64,000 nucleotides of DNA from CAVXZE01 sp963766175 (GCA_963766175.1 CAVXZE010000021.1:558001-622000); one strand, 5' to 3'; shown: positions 1 through 8,915, counted from the stretch's first letter. Notes: generated by a model not told the origin, from the sequence alone. Translations and numbers: made by a program.

Positions 1-304
1 GCGTCTCGTAGCGCCCGTGCCCGTAGGGGTGCTCCTCGTCCGGTGGCTTCGAGGCCACCCGAAGGCTGAGCAGCGCCACCACGTCGGTCGCGAGATCCGA
101 GAGGCTGTGCACCGCGTCGGCCACCAGCACGCTGGAGCCGCCGAGCAGCCCGACGCCACCCTTTACGACGACGAGCACCAGATTGGCGACGGCCGCCAGC
201 GCCGTCACGCGGCTGAGCGCCCGCAGGCGGTCGCCGGACCCACGAGCGCCGTCGTGGGGCTCGAAAGTGCCTGGCCCGGTCGGATGGCCGATCTGGATCC
301 CCAT
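1..304 (-). CDS. Cation diffusion facilitator transporter, N-terminal part
   Basis: The gene runs off the left edge, so only the first 101 residues are visible. After a hydrophilic start the protein has a first membrane segment (ANLVLVVVKGGVGLLGG) and then ADAVHSLSDLATDVVALL. This matches the second helix of CDF transporters, where the His and the Asp of the HxxxD pattern bind Zn, Fe or Mn. The HPYGHGRYE loop that follows is a CDF hallmark. The family exports divalent metals from the cytoplasm in exchange for protons. The start is the ATG at 304; the region up to 436 separates it from a divergent gene. The metal specificity cannot be told from this part. Confidence 0.88.
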   Translation of the reverse strand, partial: MGIQIGHPTGPGTFEPHDGARGSGDRLRALSRVTALAAVANLVLVVVKGGVGLLGGSSVLVADAVHSLSDLATDVVALLSLRVASKPPDEEHPYGHGRYET

Positions 305-403
305 CTTCCTCGCAACAACGCTAGGCAGATTTTCCGACAGAATCCAGCGCTTCGGCCGGGCCCGCAGGAAGAAATCCATCGACATCCCGCTCGGGCCCGG
401 GCC

Positions 404-409
404 TATAAT
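404..409 (+). promoter_or_regulatory. Candidate -10 box for the nitroreductase-like gene
   Basis: A perfect TATAAT stands alone in very GC-rich DNA, 28 bases before the ATG at 437. A poor -35 candidate (TCGACA at 379-384) lies 19 bases upstream. An AGGAG-type ribosome site (424-430) precedes the ATG. The call is based on motif and position only. Confidence 0.4.
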
Positions 410-436
410 CGGGCGGGGGGAGTGGAGGAGCGCGAG

Positions 437-1762
437 ATGTCGAACAGTGATCCGAAGACGACCGGCCAGATTCCGGCGGGATTCGATGCCGCGTGGAACT
501 ATCCGCTGATGGAGGCGATCTTCAAGCGCCGGACCCGGCGCATCGCCCTGGGGTCCGAGATCCCTGGCGGTCCCACTCAGTTCAAGTCCGAGCAGCCGCC
601 CCTGCCGCTCGACGAGCTGGAGGAGGCCCTGCTGGTGCAGGCCGCGACGGGGCTTAGCGGATTGAATCTCGCCGACCTCCCCTTCTGCGACGAGCAGGGC
701 CGCGACATGGGCGGAAACACCATGATCCAGTTCGCCGGCCGCACCTGGCCCAGCCCCTGCGCCTCGCACGATACCGAGCTCTTCTTCTGGAACGACGATG
801 GCACCTACGTGATGAAGCTTCACGAGACCACGCCCGACGAGCTGCTGCTCTACCAGAACCAGGACGACCGGGCCAGGATCCTCGAGTTTCACCGAAAGTG
901 CGCCGTCAAGCTCTTCGACGGGCGGCCAGAGTACCCGCACAGCTACCCGACCATGCTGCCCTTCAACATTCCGACCTCCGACATCCCGGGATCGACGATC
1001 TTCCTGCCCGTCGCAGACACCACCTTCGAGCTCATCAACGTGCTCCTGCTGATGTGCGGCTGGCCCGACGGTGGCATCACGCTGGTGGATCCCGAGAACG
1101 GAAACCGGCCCGCCGGCTGCGAGCGCTGGGTCAAAGAGGGCCTGCTCAACGCCATGTACACGGCGCCGATCAGCTACTTCGGGAAGGTCTCGGAGATCGA
1201 GTCCGGATTCATCATCCAGAACCTCCTCCTGACCATCCAGGCGATGGGACTGGGTGGCTGGGTGCACGCGCATCCCACCGGGATGGTATTGCTGGGAGGT
1301 ACACCGCTGGCCAAGGGCCTGGGCTTCCGCTTCGTGACCGGCAAGGGCGGATCGACCAAGGGGATACCGAGCCCCGTCGGCTTGGAGGGAATCCTGGAGG
1401 CGTACTGTCCCCCCTTCTACCCGAGCATGGACGCGGCGGTCGACGCGGTGGTCGAGGCGAAGTTCGGCTCCGGCGGCCTCTACGACCCCCAGAGCGAATC
1501 CGCCAGCGCCTTTTCGAATCACCACGAGCTGGTGACGGGCGTCCCCCGCTACAGCGACGCCCTGGTGCAGTGCGTGAAGGACATCTGCAACTACATCTAC
1601 GAGACCTACGGTCGCTTCCCGTCCCATGTCGACGCGATCTCGACCCCGAGCTGCTGGGTCCAGGCCCACCACCTGGATCTCGAGTTCTACGACCGCTTCT
1701 ACAAGAAGGGCGCCTACACCGAGGCGCAACGCGACCACATGACGCTCTGGCACTCCGCCTGA
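437..1762 (+). CDS. Nitroreductase-like protein
   Basis: This is a 441-residue cytoplasmic protein without a signal peptide. Residues 25-42 (MEAIFKRRTRRIALGSEI) resemble the N-terminal FMN-phosphate-binding arginines of nitroreductases. Residues 258-275 (FIIQNLLLTIQAMGLGGW) match the helix that ends in GLGxxW in that fold. It is about twice the usual 200-residue length, with long insertions and a Cys-containing C-terminal part, so the fold call is probable and the substrate is unknown. The ATG at 437 has a GGAGGAG site just upstream. A 79-residue gene and a thioesterase gene follow in the same direction with short gaps, suggesting one transcript. Confidence 0.6.
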   Translation: MSNSDPKTTGQIPAGFDAAWNYPLMEAIFKRRTRRIALGSEIPGGPTQFKSEQPPLPLDELEEALLVQAATGLSGLNLADLPFCDEQGRDMGGNTMIQFAGRTWPSPCASHDTELFFWNDDGTYVMKLHETTPDELLLYQNQDDRARILEFHRKCAVKLFDGRPEYPHSYPTMLPFNIPTSDIPGSTIFLPVADTTFELINVLLLMCGWPDGGITLVDPENGNRPAGCERWVKEGLLNAMYTAPISYFGKVSEIESGFIIQNLLLTIQAMGLGGWVHAHPTGMVLLGGTPLAKGLGFRFVTGKGGSTKGIPSPVGLEGILEAYCPPFYPSMDAAVDAVVEAKFGSGGLYDPQSESASAFSNHHELVTGVPRYSDALVQCVKDICNYIYETYGRFPSHVDAISTPSCWVQAHHLDLEFYDRFYKKGAYTEAQRDHMTLWHSA

Positions 1763-1794
1763 ACGGAGTCCGTCGAGAAGGGGGCACGGCGAAG

Positions 1795-2034
1795 ATGCAG
1801 GTGATCAGCGGAGCAGGGGAGTTCGAGATCGTCGTGGAGCGCGTGGAGGTTCGCGACACGTCGCTGGTGATGATCGGAAAGATGGGCATCTGGGAATCCG
1901 AGACCATCATCGACCAGGCGGAGCTCCCCCGGCTGCTGCGCGTCGCACTCAACCCGCGCGTACTGGGATGGACCCTGGGCCGGCCCTTCGCAGCGCTGGC
2001 ACGGCGCTTTCGACGGCGGGACGAGTCCGCGTGA
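1795..2034 (+). CDS. Small protein of unknown function
   Basis: This 79-residue protein is not recognised. It starts at an ATG 32 bases after the nitroreductase-like gene and stops 9 bases before the thioesterase start. It is soluble: an acidic N-terminal half (GEFEIVVERVEVRDTSLV, likely beta strands) is followed by a basic tail (RRFRRRDESA). Its place between two genes of the same direction is the main support for it being real. No catalytic motif is visible. Confidence 0.55.
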   Translation: MQVISGAGEFEIVVERVEVRDTSLVMIGKMGIWESETIIDQAELPRLLRVALNPRVLGWTLGRPFAALARRFRRRDESA

Positions 2035-2043
2035 GATCCCCGC

Positions 2044-2541
2044 GTGGCTGAGCCAATCTCCGCTCCTTTCGAAGGCTATCGCGACGTCGTCCGCGACGAG
2101 TGGATCGACCGGAACGGCCACCTCAACATGGGCTACTACGTGGTCGTCTTCGACTTCGCGACGGACGCCTGGCTCGACTACATCGGTCTCGACACCGAGC
2201 ACCGGAGAAGTGCGAAGATCGCGACCTTCTCACTGGAGTCCCACGTCACCTACGCGCGCGAGGTGGGGAAAGGCGACGAGCTGCGCTTCACCACCCGGCT
2301 CCTCGGCTTCGACGCGAAGCGCATCCACTACTTCCACGAGATGTATCACGCGGAGGAGGGCTACCTGGCGGCCACCAACGAGCTGATGAGCCTGCACGTC
2401 AGCCAGGAGACCCGCCGCAGCGCCCCCATGGCGGCGAAGGTTCTCGAGCGCCTCGCCGAGATCGGGCGCGCCCACAGCGCCCTGCCGATGCCACCGCAGG
2501 TGGGACGCGTGATGGGCTTGAAGGCTTCTCCGACCACGTAG
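2044..2541 (+). CDS. Acyl-CoA thioesterase (hotdog fold)
   Basis: This 165-residue protein carries the 4HBT signature WIDRNGHLNMGYY at residues 20-32. In that signature an Asp and the NGH segment line the thioester site. Family members hydrolyse acyl-CoA or carnitine-type thioesters in the cytoplasm. Its length is typical for a single hotdog domain. The start is a GTG at 2044, nine bases after the preceding stop, so it is probably translated from the same message as the two genes before it. Acyl-chain specificity cannot be inferred. Confidence 0.82.
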   Translation: MAEPISAPFEGYRDVVRDEWIDRNGHLNMGYYVVVFDFATDAWLDYIGLDTEHRRSAKIATFSLESHVTYAREVGKGDELRFTTRLLGFDAKRIHYFHEMYHAEEGYLAATNELMSLHVSQETRRSAPMAAKVLERLAEIGRAHSALPMPPQVGRVMGLKASPTT

Positions 2542-2643
2542 GCCGGCCTCGCCCAGGCCCGACCCGTTGCGGGCAGTATGGACCCCTGCGGATCGGGAGT
2601 CCGGATGGTCCCTACGGGCCGATGAGATCGGCGCCATCTGACG

Positions 2644-3345
2644 CTAGACGGCGTCCTCCTCGGAGGTGAAGACATCGACTCGGAGGGGAGTCGACTTTCC
2701 GCCGTTGATGTCGACCCCCGTGTCTACGGAACAAGCCGTCAAGACAAGGTAGAGGTCGAACTCGGCTCGGAACTCGACATTGTCGCCCGGTCGGCTCGAC
2801 GCCCGTTCGGCCCCGAGCGAACCATCCGATCTGACTGGAGTGTTCTGAAACAGGTTCACGGGTCCCGGAACCCAACTCAGGTCGAGCCCCAATTCTCGAG
2901 CTGCAGCGAGGAAGTTCTCATGGCAGTTCGGGTGCGACGCTCCACCGCCGAGCAGTGCGTGGAGGCCGGGGTCGCAGCTCGCAAAGAGCGAGTCATGCAC
3001 GCCAGGTGAGCGATCGGCGAGAAAAGTCAGGATCGGACGGTAGCGATTCGTGAAGAACTGCTGACCTATCGCGGGGAAGAGACGCTGGGTGAGCGCGCGT
3101 GTACGGGCCGTGCACAAGAACTCTGTCGGATCAGTCTGGGCGAGAGCGAACAGATCACAGATCTGGGCGCCTTCTACGTCGGTCACACGAATCGTCGACC
3201 CTGCTGCAGCGGATATCCCTCGCCCCGAGTAGCCTGGAATTTCGACGGTTTCGACCAGCGCCAACTTTCCTCTCCCGCGAAGCAGCCCAACGGCTGGTCG
3301 CCAACCGGGCGGCGCGACCAGGATACCACGATTGACCCGTGCCAT
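2644..3345 (-). CDS. Urea-carboxylase-associated family protein (DUF1989)
   Basis: The 233-residue protein matches the DUF1989 family from about residue 31 (ETVEIPGYSGRGISAAAG), followed by TIRVTDVEGAQICDLFAL and a conserved SCDPGLHALLGG block. Members are often encoded near urea carboxylase or amidolyase genes and take part in amine or urea-related metabolism, but none of those genes is present here. The ATG at 3345 gives a 30-residue N-terminal extension that the family does not usually have; a later start near residue 31 is possible. It points away from the truncated hydrolase upstream of it only by 45 bases and shares its direction. Confidence 0.7.
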   Translation of the reverse strand: MARVNRGILVAPPGWRPAVGLLRGRGKLALVETVEIPGYSGRGISAAAGSTIRVTDVEGAQICDLFALAQTDPTEFLCTARTRALTQRLFPAIGQQFFTNRYRPILTFLADRSPGVHDSLFASCDPGLHALLGGGASHPNCHENFLAAARELGLDLSWVPGPVNLFQNTPVRSDGSLGAERASSRPGDNVEFRAEFDLYLVLTACSVDTGVDINGGKSTPLRVDVFTSEEDAV

Positions 3346-3390
3346 GGGCCGTCAGCTTCACGATCGAGGGACAACCCGGCGGAGCGGCTT

Positions 3391-3985
3391 TCAGTTTTCA
3401 GGCTCCCGCCACGTGCTGAGGATGAAGTCCCGAATGATCGGAATCGCCTGATCGGGACAATCCCGGTAGGCGCCATGACCGCAGTCGGGAAAGCGGTGGA
3501 ATTGCACCAGATCAGACCGAATGGCAGCCGCGATGTCTTCCTGGTCCTCGATCGGCGTGGTCTGGTCCTCCTCTCCACCCAGGGCCAGCGTCGGGCAGCA
3601 GATTCTGGAGAGATCCGGAAGGAAGTCGAAGCTGGGCCACCCGTGCCTGAAGAAGTGAAAGAGCACTTCGCCCCGAAGAACGCTTCTCTTCATGCCGTCG
3701 GGATCCGAGAACCGCGTGTTGTAGAGCGACATGCACTGCTTGATGAAGTCGCCGAGCTTCTCGGGTGACGGATCTCCGTAGAACTCCTCGGCGGTCGAGC
3801 GCGCGCTGGCGCCCCCCAGTTTCTCGAACATGGCCAGATTCCGGGCCATGTTCTTCTTGGGCGAGGTGCTGGAGAGGATGAGGGCCGCGGGGTGCTCGGG
3901 ATGCCGAGTGGCATAAGATTGCGCGACGAAGCCACCGAATGACTGGCCCATGACGACGGGGGATTCGGCCTTCTCATGCAGGCCG
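3391..3985 (-). pseudogene. Alpha/beta hydrolase, N-terminally truncated
   Basis: The reading frame contains the nucleophile elbow GQSFGG, a cap region, the acid turn GGEEDQTTP and the catalytic-His region DCGHGAYRDCP, in the correct order for an alpha/beta hydrolase. The first ~90 residues of the fold, including the HG oxyanion motif, are absent. Family-like sequence starts abruptly at LHEKAESPVVMGQS near 3985, and upstream DNA belongs to an unrelated rightward gene. The open frame to 4065 has no family resemblance. This looks like a deletion or rearrangement that removed the 5' part. Without the central strands it should not be functional. Confidence 0.72.
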
Positions 3986-4081
3986 CATTGGAACCTGCGA
4001 TCGGAAGATGTAGACAATGGCGGGAAGTCCCGAGTATTTTGCCGGGACAGCTGGTCCAACGGCACTGAAAGGAGACCCGAG

Positions 4082-4447
4082 ATGCATTACTACAAGGTAC
4101 TGTCGATCGCAGCCGCGGCATTGTGTCTGTCTGCGGGTAGCGCCCATGCTGGCGGCGAGCTTTTCACGGCGGGCACGTACACCGGGCCCGGAACCTCGAC
4201 GGTCTGCCGGGTTACGAACATCGGCAAACGTGCGGTCGACGTCACGGTCGAGCCGATGGACGCCAACGGCATTGCGGAGTCGACCGACACGGCGACCTTC
4301 CCCCCCGGGAACAGCTCTGGATACCCGGGAACGACCGGTACTCGGTACTGCAAGTTCACCGTCCACAAGGGAGGCAAGAAGGCGATACGGGGAACCATGC
4401 AGGTTAGTGACGCCACAGGCCTGCGCGTGGTCCTCGAGGCGCGCTGA
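4082..4447 (+). CDS. Small secreted protein of unknown function
   Basis: The 121-residue product starts with a clear Sec signal peptide (MHYYKVLSIAAAALCLSAGS) with a predicted signal peptidase I site after AHA near residue 23. The mature ~98 residues are beta-rich and have two cysteines (in TVCRVTN and TRYCKFTV) that could form one disulfide in the periplasm. I do not recognise the family. A purine-rich AAAGGAGA stretch precedes the ATG. The gene sits directly next to the break point of the truncated hydrolase, so it may have arrived with that rearrangement. Confidence 0.7.
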   Translation: MHYYKVLSIAAAALCLSAGSAHAGGELFTAGTYTGPGTSTVCRVTNIGKRAVDVTVEPMDANGIAESTDTATFPPGNSSGYPGTTGTRYCKFTVHKGGKKAIRGTMQVSDATGLRVVLEAR

Positions 4448-4452
4448 CTCCC

Positions 4453-4749
4453 TTGAGACGCGGCGAGTCAATCGATGGGATGAAGGGGCTGGCGAAGAAC
4501 GCGGGAGCTGGCGGAGCCCTGGAGTACGAGATCTTGCGGGAAGACGAGGAGGCCTTCGACTTCAACGTGATGCGCTGCCAGTACAAGGAGATGATGGAGG
4601 AGCTCGACGCCCTCGACCTCGGCGCGCTGCTTCTCTGCGACGGGGACTTTCCAGCCGCCGAGGCGTGGGGGCTCGACCTGCAGCGAACCCAGACCTGCAT
4701 GGAAGGCGCCTCCCAGTGCGACTTCCGATACCGCGTTCGGCGCTCCTGA
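4453..4749 (+). pseudogene. ATC hydrolase family, C-terminal fragment
   Basis: The 98 residues contain FDFNVMRCQYKEMMEELDA, LGALLLCDGDFPAAEAWG and RTQTCMEGASQCDFRYR. This is the C-terminal signature of L-2-amino-thiazoline-4-carboxylic acid hydrolases, with the conserved Cys and the CDFRY ending. Full-length members are roughly 150-240 residues, so the N-terminal half is missing. The only starts are a TTG at 4453 or an ATG at 4480, both giving poor N-termini. It lies 5 bases after the secreted-protein gene. I read it as a remnant; a shortened active protein is less likely. Confidence 0.62.
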
Positions 4750-4758
4750 AATCCCGTC

Positions 4759-5166
4759 TTACGGCTTGGTGAGAGCGCCGTAGTGGCGTCGCTGCATGGC
4801 GCAGCGCTGGGAGGGGATCATTCCGGTGAGGCAGCCTCTCTTCGTGTCGGGCGCGGGCTCGTTCTCGACCGCGAAGAGGATGCATTGCGCTCGCGTCCCG
4901 TCCAGGCGCGCCTTGCTGCGGCACGCATCGATGGCTTCCTCGATCGCCTGCTCCTGCGAGCCGCTTGCGAAACGCACGCCGTAGACCCAGCGCCCGTCGG
5001 CCTCCGTGGCGAGGGCGAGGGCCTTGTGCGGCTCGAGCGTTCGGTAGCGGCGAACCACCTCGTCGAAATCGGACTCGTTGGCGCCGGAGAACGTGTTCGA
5101 CGCGCAGGAGAACGCCGCGGCGAGACACACCGCGAAGATCACCCTTAGCGCAATGCGATGCATCAT
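4759..5166 (-). CDS. Small putative lipoprotein
   Basis: Starting from the paired ATGs at 5166/5163, the protein has a basic N-terminus, a hydrophobic stretch (RVIFAVCLAAAFSC) and a lipobox-like AAFSC, so the mature protein would start at that Cys and be lipid-anchored. The ~110-residue mature part contains GRWVYGVRFASGSQEQAIEE and four further cysteines. This resembles short DUF4189-like domains only loosely. Function is unknown. The gene shares its direction with the larger lipoprotein upstream of it (5204-6631), from which it is separated by 37 bases. Confidence 0.6.
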   Translation of the reverse strand: MMHRIALRVIFAVCLAAAFSCASNTFSGANESDFDEVVRRYRTLEPHKALALATEADGRWVYGVRFASGSQEQAIEEAIDACRSKARLDGTRAQCILFAVENEPAPDTKRGCLTGMIPSQRCAMQRRHYGALTKP

Positions 5167-5203
5167 GAGTGGGATCCCGCCAATGAGAGGTTCGCACATC
5201 CTC

Positions 5204-6631
5204 TCATCGTCGGCTGCCGCCGGTCAAGGCGCCCGGTGCGATCGGCGCCGGCGGCCGCGCGGCCGCTTCGGCCTGAAACCTCTCGGCATCGGATTCGAGC
5301 AGGGCATGGACCTTTCGCGGTGCAGTCAGGGCGTCCATGTCGCTGACGACGTCGGCCAGCCGATCCTCCGTCGGCTCGCGGATCAGCCGAACCCAGTCGA
5401 TCAGCTGCTCGATCTCGGCCAGATAACTGTCGCGAATGCCGTCGCCGCGTACGACCTGTGTGGGCATCGCCGCCAGCAGGGTGTCGAGTCGCTCCAGTGA
5501 CTCGGGCCAGCGCCCACGCCCGCCATGGATGCGCAGCTCGATCCCGGCGGCGCGGTGATCGATGCGGGCGAGGGGTGCGCGCTCACCGCCGGATTGCCAG
5601 ACATCGACGCGATAGGAAACGGAACCCAATTCCGAGGGCGGCGGGGCCAGTGGGAGATTCAGTGCGATCTCGGCAAAGGGCTCACCCCGCGCGTCCGTCA
5701 GCCGGTACGCCTTCACCCGGCGCGCCAGGTCCCGCATCCGGCGCCGATCGCCGAAACCGATCCACGGAAAGCCCTCGCGCCGCTCCAGACCGATGAAGAA
5801 GCCGGCGCCCACCCGATCGTCGAGCCAATCGGCCTCGACGTGGTAGAGAAAATCCCCGAGCGTCATGAAGTCGGAACCGATCGCGTAGCCGTAGCAGCCG
5901 CACTGATGGGACACGAGTGCGGGCAGGCCGCCCGCCGCGGACTCGACTATGTCCGCCAGCTCGAGGCTCTGCCGGTGGTAGGTGAAACGGCCGTTCTCAC
6001 CCGGCCGCTTGTGATGGATCTTCAATGTGCCCCCCTCGCTCCGATAGAGCGAGTCGAACCGGGCCAGCCACGGGCCGCCACCGCCTCGCGCGAGCGTGCC
6101 GCCGACGCGGCGTCCGGAGATCTCGTACCACACCCGAAGCTCCCGCCCGGAGCCGGCCTGGTGAAGGGTCTCGAATGCCGCGGTGTCGGCGGGCAGCCGC
6201 TGAGCACCGAGCCACGCCCGCAGCTCGGCGTACTCCTCGCGATTGAGACCCGGCGTATCCGTCGAGACCTCGAGCCCGAGCCCTTCGATCGAGAGAGGCG
6301 CCGGCGGGGCGAGCAACGTGAACGCCTGTCGAAGCGGTTTGCCGTCGCCACCGAGACGCCCCTCGACTACGACCTGGCGCGGATACGGTGCCCCGGCCTC
6401 GAGCGGCGCACCGGATCGCGTGAGCGCCGCCGAGACCGGCCCGGCGGAGAGTCGCCAGCGGTCTCCGTCCCTTCGAAGGCGGCCGATCTCCGACCCGTCG
6501 AGGAGAAGCTGGCTCTCCGCGCCCGAGGGCCCCACCCACGAGAGGAGGGTCGCCTCACCGAGCTCGCGAGGCTCTGGCTCACCTGGCGAGCAGGCCAGCA
6601 GCAGCGCGACGATTGCGATCGAGAGCTTCAT
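5204..6631 (-). CDS. Putative lipoprotein of unknown function
   Basis: The 475-residue protein opens with MKLSIAIVALLLACSPGEPE, a type II signal peptide with lipobox LLAC at residue 14. The rest is soluble and has one distinctive Cys pair (HQCGCYGYAIGSD) near the middle, suggestive of a metal site or disulfide. No enzyme motif is recognised. The C-terminal tail is Ala/Pro-rich. The reading frame is uninterrupted and strongly codon-biased. It is probably a periplasm-facing envelope protein. Confidence 0.68.
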   Translation of the reverse strand: MKLSIAIVALLLACSPGEPEPRELGEATLLSWVGPSGAESQLLLDGSEIGRLRRDGDRWRLSAGPVSAALTRSGAPLEAGAPYPRQVVVEGRLGGDGKPLRQAFTLLAPPAPLSIEGLGLEVSTDTPGLNREEYAELRAWLGAQRLPADTAAFETLHQAGSGRELRVWYEISGRRVGGTLARGGGGPWLARFDSLYRSEGGTLKIHHKRPGENGRFTYHRQSLELADIVESAAGGLPALVSHQCGCYGYAIGSDFMTLGDFLYHVEADWLDDRVGAGFFIGLERREGFPWIGFGDRRRMRDLARRVKAYRLTDARGEPFAEIALNLPLAPPPSELGSVSYRVDVWQSGGERAPLARIDHRAAGIELRIHGGRGRWPESLERLDTLLAAMPTQVVRGDGIRDSYLAEIEQLIDWVRLIREPTEDRLADVVSDMDALTAPRKVHALLESDAERFQAEAAARPPAPIAPGALTGGSRR

Positions 6632-6768
6632 GACATCCGTTCAGCACCGCCACACCCGGCCTCTCGCCTGGTCGCCTCGGAGCCGTGGCTTCGGGAGCCG
6701 AGACGAGGCAGCGACGTGCTATCCCTATACCTATATCTGCGAGCTCGATCGCGCCAGACCATGGAGCC

Positions 6769-6782
6769 CAGGGACGTCCCTG
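6769..6782. repeat. Perfect 14-bp palindrome
   Basis: CAGGGACGTCCCTG reads identically on both strands. It lies in the 200-bp divergent region between the lipoprotein gene and the glycosyltransferase gene, about 50 bases before the GTG start at 6832. It could be a regulator-binding site or a short hairpin in the leader. No regulator gene is adjacent. Confidence 0.35.
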
Positions 6783-6831
6783 AGGGCCCGCGTCCTCCAC
6801 GGGGGAGACGCGCTACGGATCGGAGGTTCTC

Positions 6832-7569
6832 GTGAGCCGCGTGGCCATCTTCATCCCTTCCTACAACGCCGCCCGGACCCTGCCCGGGGTGCTCGAGCGC
6901 ATCTCCCCGGAGCTCTGGGATGCCATCGAGAGCCTCTTCGTGATCAACGACGGGAGCCGGGACGACACCGATGCCGTCGTGGAGGAACTGTCCCGGGATC
7001 ATCCCAAGATCCGCCTGGTCTCGCGCCAGCCCAACCGGGGCTACGGCACCGTCGTGCGCGAAGGCCTGCGCCGCTGCGTGGCGGAGTCCGATGCGGAGTA
7101 CATCGTCTGCCTCCACGCCGACGGCCAGTACCCTCCCGAGAGCGTGCTGCCCTTCGTGGCGTACATGGCCGAGCACGGGGTGGACGTGCTCCAGGGAAGC
7201 CGCCACAAAGACGACACTGCCCTCGAGGGCGGCATGCCGAAATACAAGTGGCTGGCCGGGAAGATCCTGACCTGGATGGAGAACCGCACCTTCGGCCTGG
7301 AGATGACCGACTACCACTCCGGCTTTCTGCTCTACAGCCGAAGGGCCGCCAGCACCATCCCCTTCGATCAGCTCTCGACCTACTTCGATTTCGACCTGGA
7401 GGTGATCGCTTCGGCCCGTGCGCGCGGGCTGGTGGTGGACGAGCAGGGAATTCCCACGCGCTACGCGGACGAGGAGTCCCACCTGAACCCGATCTGGTAC
7501 GGGCTGCGCTGCCTGCGGGTGATGATCCGCTACCGCATGGGCGCCTACCGCCCGCGACTCAGTCCGTAG
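6832..7569 (+). CDS. Family 2 glycosyltransferase
   Basis: This 245-residue GT-A enzyme has the nucleotide-sugar site VINDGSRDDT at residues 37-46 and the metal-binding HADGQYPPE at 95-103. It is of the dolichyl/undecaprenyl-phosphate-mannose synthase type, transferring one sugar from a nucleotide donor to a lipid or glycan. No transmembrane segments are seen, so it acts on the cytoplasmic face. The start is the GTG at 6832 with GGAGG a few bases upstream. It ends 9 bases before the convergent epimerase gene, and both probably belong to a surface-glycan block. Confidence 0.85.
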   Translation: MSRVAIFIPSYNAARTLPGVLERISPELWDAIESLFVINDGSRDDTDAVVEELSRDHPKIRLVSRQPNRGYGTVVREGLRRCVAESDAEYIVCLHADGQYPPESVLPFVAYMAEHGVDVLQGSRHKDDTALEGGMPKYKWLAGKILTWMENRTFGLEMTDYHSGFLLYSRRAASTIPFDQLSTYFDFDLEVIASARARGLVVDEQGIPTRYADEESHLNPIWYGLRCLRVMIRYRMGAYRPRLSP

Positions 7570-7578
7570 GGCAGGGTT

Positions 7579-8658
7579 CTATTTATTCCCGTACAGCTCG
7601 TGGAAGTGACTCATGGTGTGGAAGAGAGTCTCGCGGAGCGGGACCTTGGCCTTCCATCCCAGGAGCCGCTCGGCGCGGCCGACGTCCGGCACGCGGCGGT
7701 CGCAATCCTCGTAGCCCGGGCCGTAGAACTTCTCCCCGGAGACCACCTCGATCGGGTGACTCTTGTACCCCGGGTCGCCCGTGATCTCGGCGTAGACGTC
7801 GCGCATCTGGTGGGCCAGGTCGTGCATGGTCACCTCGTTGGCCCGGTTGCCGAGGTTGAAGAAGTTGTTCTTGGCCTTGCTCGGCACCTCGAGCATCCGG
7901 CAGAGGGCATCCACCGCGTCCTCGATGTAGGTGATGGTCCGGTAGGCCTTGCCCCCGTCCACGAGCATCATGGGCTCGCCGTCGAGGAGCGCCTGCATGA
8001 AGCAAGCCAGCACCCGCGGGATGCCTTCGCCGTCCCGGCCCGGGATGTAATCCATGCGCGGCCCGAACCAGTTGTAGGGGCGGACGATGGTGAACGGCAG
8101 CCCGTTCTCCGTGTGGTTTGCGTAGATGTACCGCTCGAAGAGCGCCTTCGACGCCGCGTAGGTCCAGCGCTGGTTGACGGTGGGCCCCATCACCAGCGGG
8201 GTCTCTTCCTCGCGCTGCTCGAAGAGATCCAGATTCGAGTAGTCGTTGTCGGGCAGGTAGCTGGCGATGGTGCGGCCGTATACCTCGCAGGTGGAGGTGT
8301 GGATCAGCCAGATCTTCGCCTTCGTGCAGATCTCCACCAGCTTGTAGGCGTGGATGAAGTTCGAGTTGATGGTGAACACCGGGTTCTTCACGTATTCGGC
8401 GGGGTTGCAGACAGCAGCCAGGGAGAAGATGGCCTCCGCGCCGTCGAGGACTGCCGGTGCCAGCACCTTTTCGGTGTTGGTGACGTCCACGTAGCCCTTG
8501 GTGAAGTGGAAGTTCGGGTGATCCAGCAGGTGCTGGCATTTCGAGTCGGCCACGTCGTAGCCGAGCACCTCGAAACGTCCATCGGAGAGCAGGCGCTCCG
8601 TCAGGTGACTTCCGACGAAGCCGCCGCAGCCGAGAACGATCACCTTCCGGTCAGCCAT
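7579..8658 (-). CDS. NAD-dependent epimerase/decarboxylase (ArnA-C/UDP-apiose type)
   Basis: This 359-residue extended SDR enzyme has the Rossmann motif GCGGFVGSH at residues 10-18, TSTCEVYG at 121-128 and the catalytic YAASK at 167-171. The combination with WFGPRMDYIPG and the overall length match the UDP-glucuronate decarboxylase/UDP-apiose synthase branch that includes the C-terminal domain of ArnA. It likely makes a nucleotide pentose or related sugar for cell-surface glycan or lipid A modification. The ATG at 8658 is preferred to a long upstream extension that has no family resemblance. It converges on the GT2 gene. Confidence 0.85.
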   Translation of the reverse strand: MADRKVIVLGCGGFVGSHLTERLLSDGRFEVLGYDVADSKCQHLLDHPNFHFTKGYVDVTNTEKVLAPAVLDGAEAIFSLAAVCNPAEYVKNPVFTINSNFIHAYKLVEICTKAKIWLIHTSTCEVYGRTIASYLPDNDYSNLDLFEQREEETPLVMGPTVNQRWTYAASKALFERYIYANHTENGLPFTIVRPYNWFGPRMDYIPGRDGEGIPRVLACFMQALLDGEPMMLVDGGKAYRTITYIEDAVDALCRMLEVPSKAKNNFFNLGNRANEVTMHDLAHQMRDVYAEITGDPGYKSHPIEVVSGEKFYGPGYEDCDRRVPDVGRAERLLGWKAKVPLRETLFHTMSHFHELYGNK

Positions 8659-8915
8659 GTCCCTATACCCCTTAGTGTGCGTGCACCGCGCCGATGCACC
8701 GGCTCCCGAAGCGATTGGAAAGCAGATGCGAGATCTCGCCCCCCAGGGGAAACCGTGCCGCGCTGGCACCCCTCCAGAATGCTCGGTGGTGTAGCAAGAT
8801 ATCCCCAGCCGGCCAAGAGGACGCCGGCCCGGCCGCGCTCGGCGCCAGCCCTCGCCACGCGGGCCGGGGGGAAAGCCGGCTAGACTCCTCTGCCACCAGC
8901 GTCGAGGTATCCACC

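Noticed and set aside
7600..8883. Rightward frame of 427 codons over the epimerase gene
   Set aside because: It is antisense to an intact SDR enzyme; the His/Val/Asp-rich composition is typical of such shadows.
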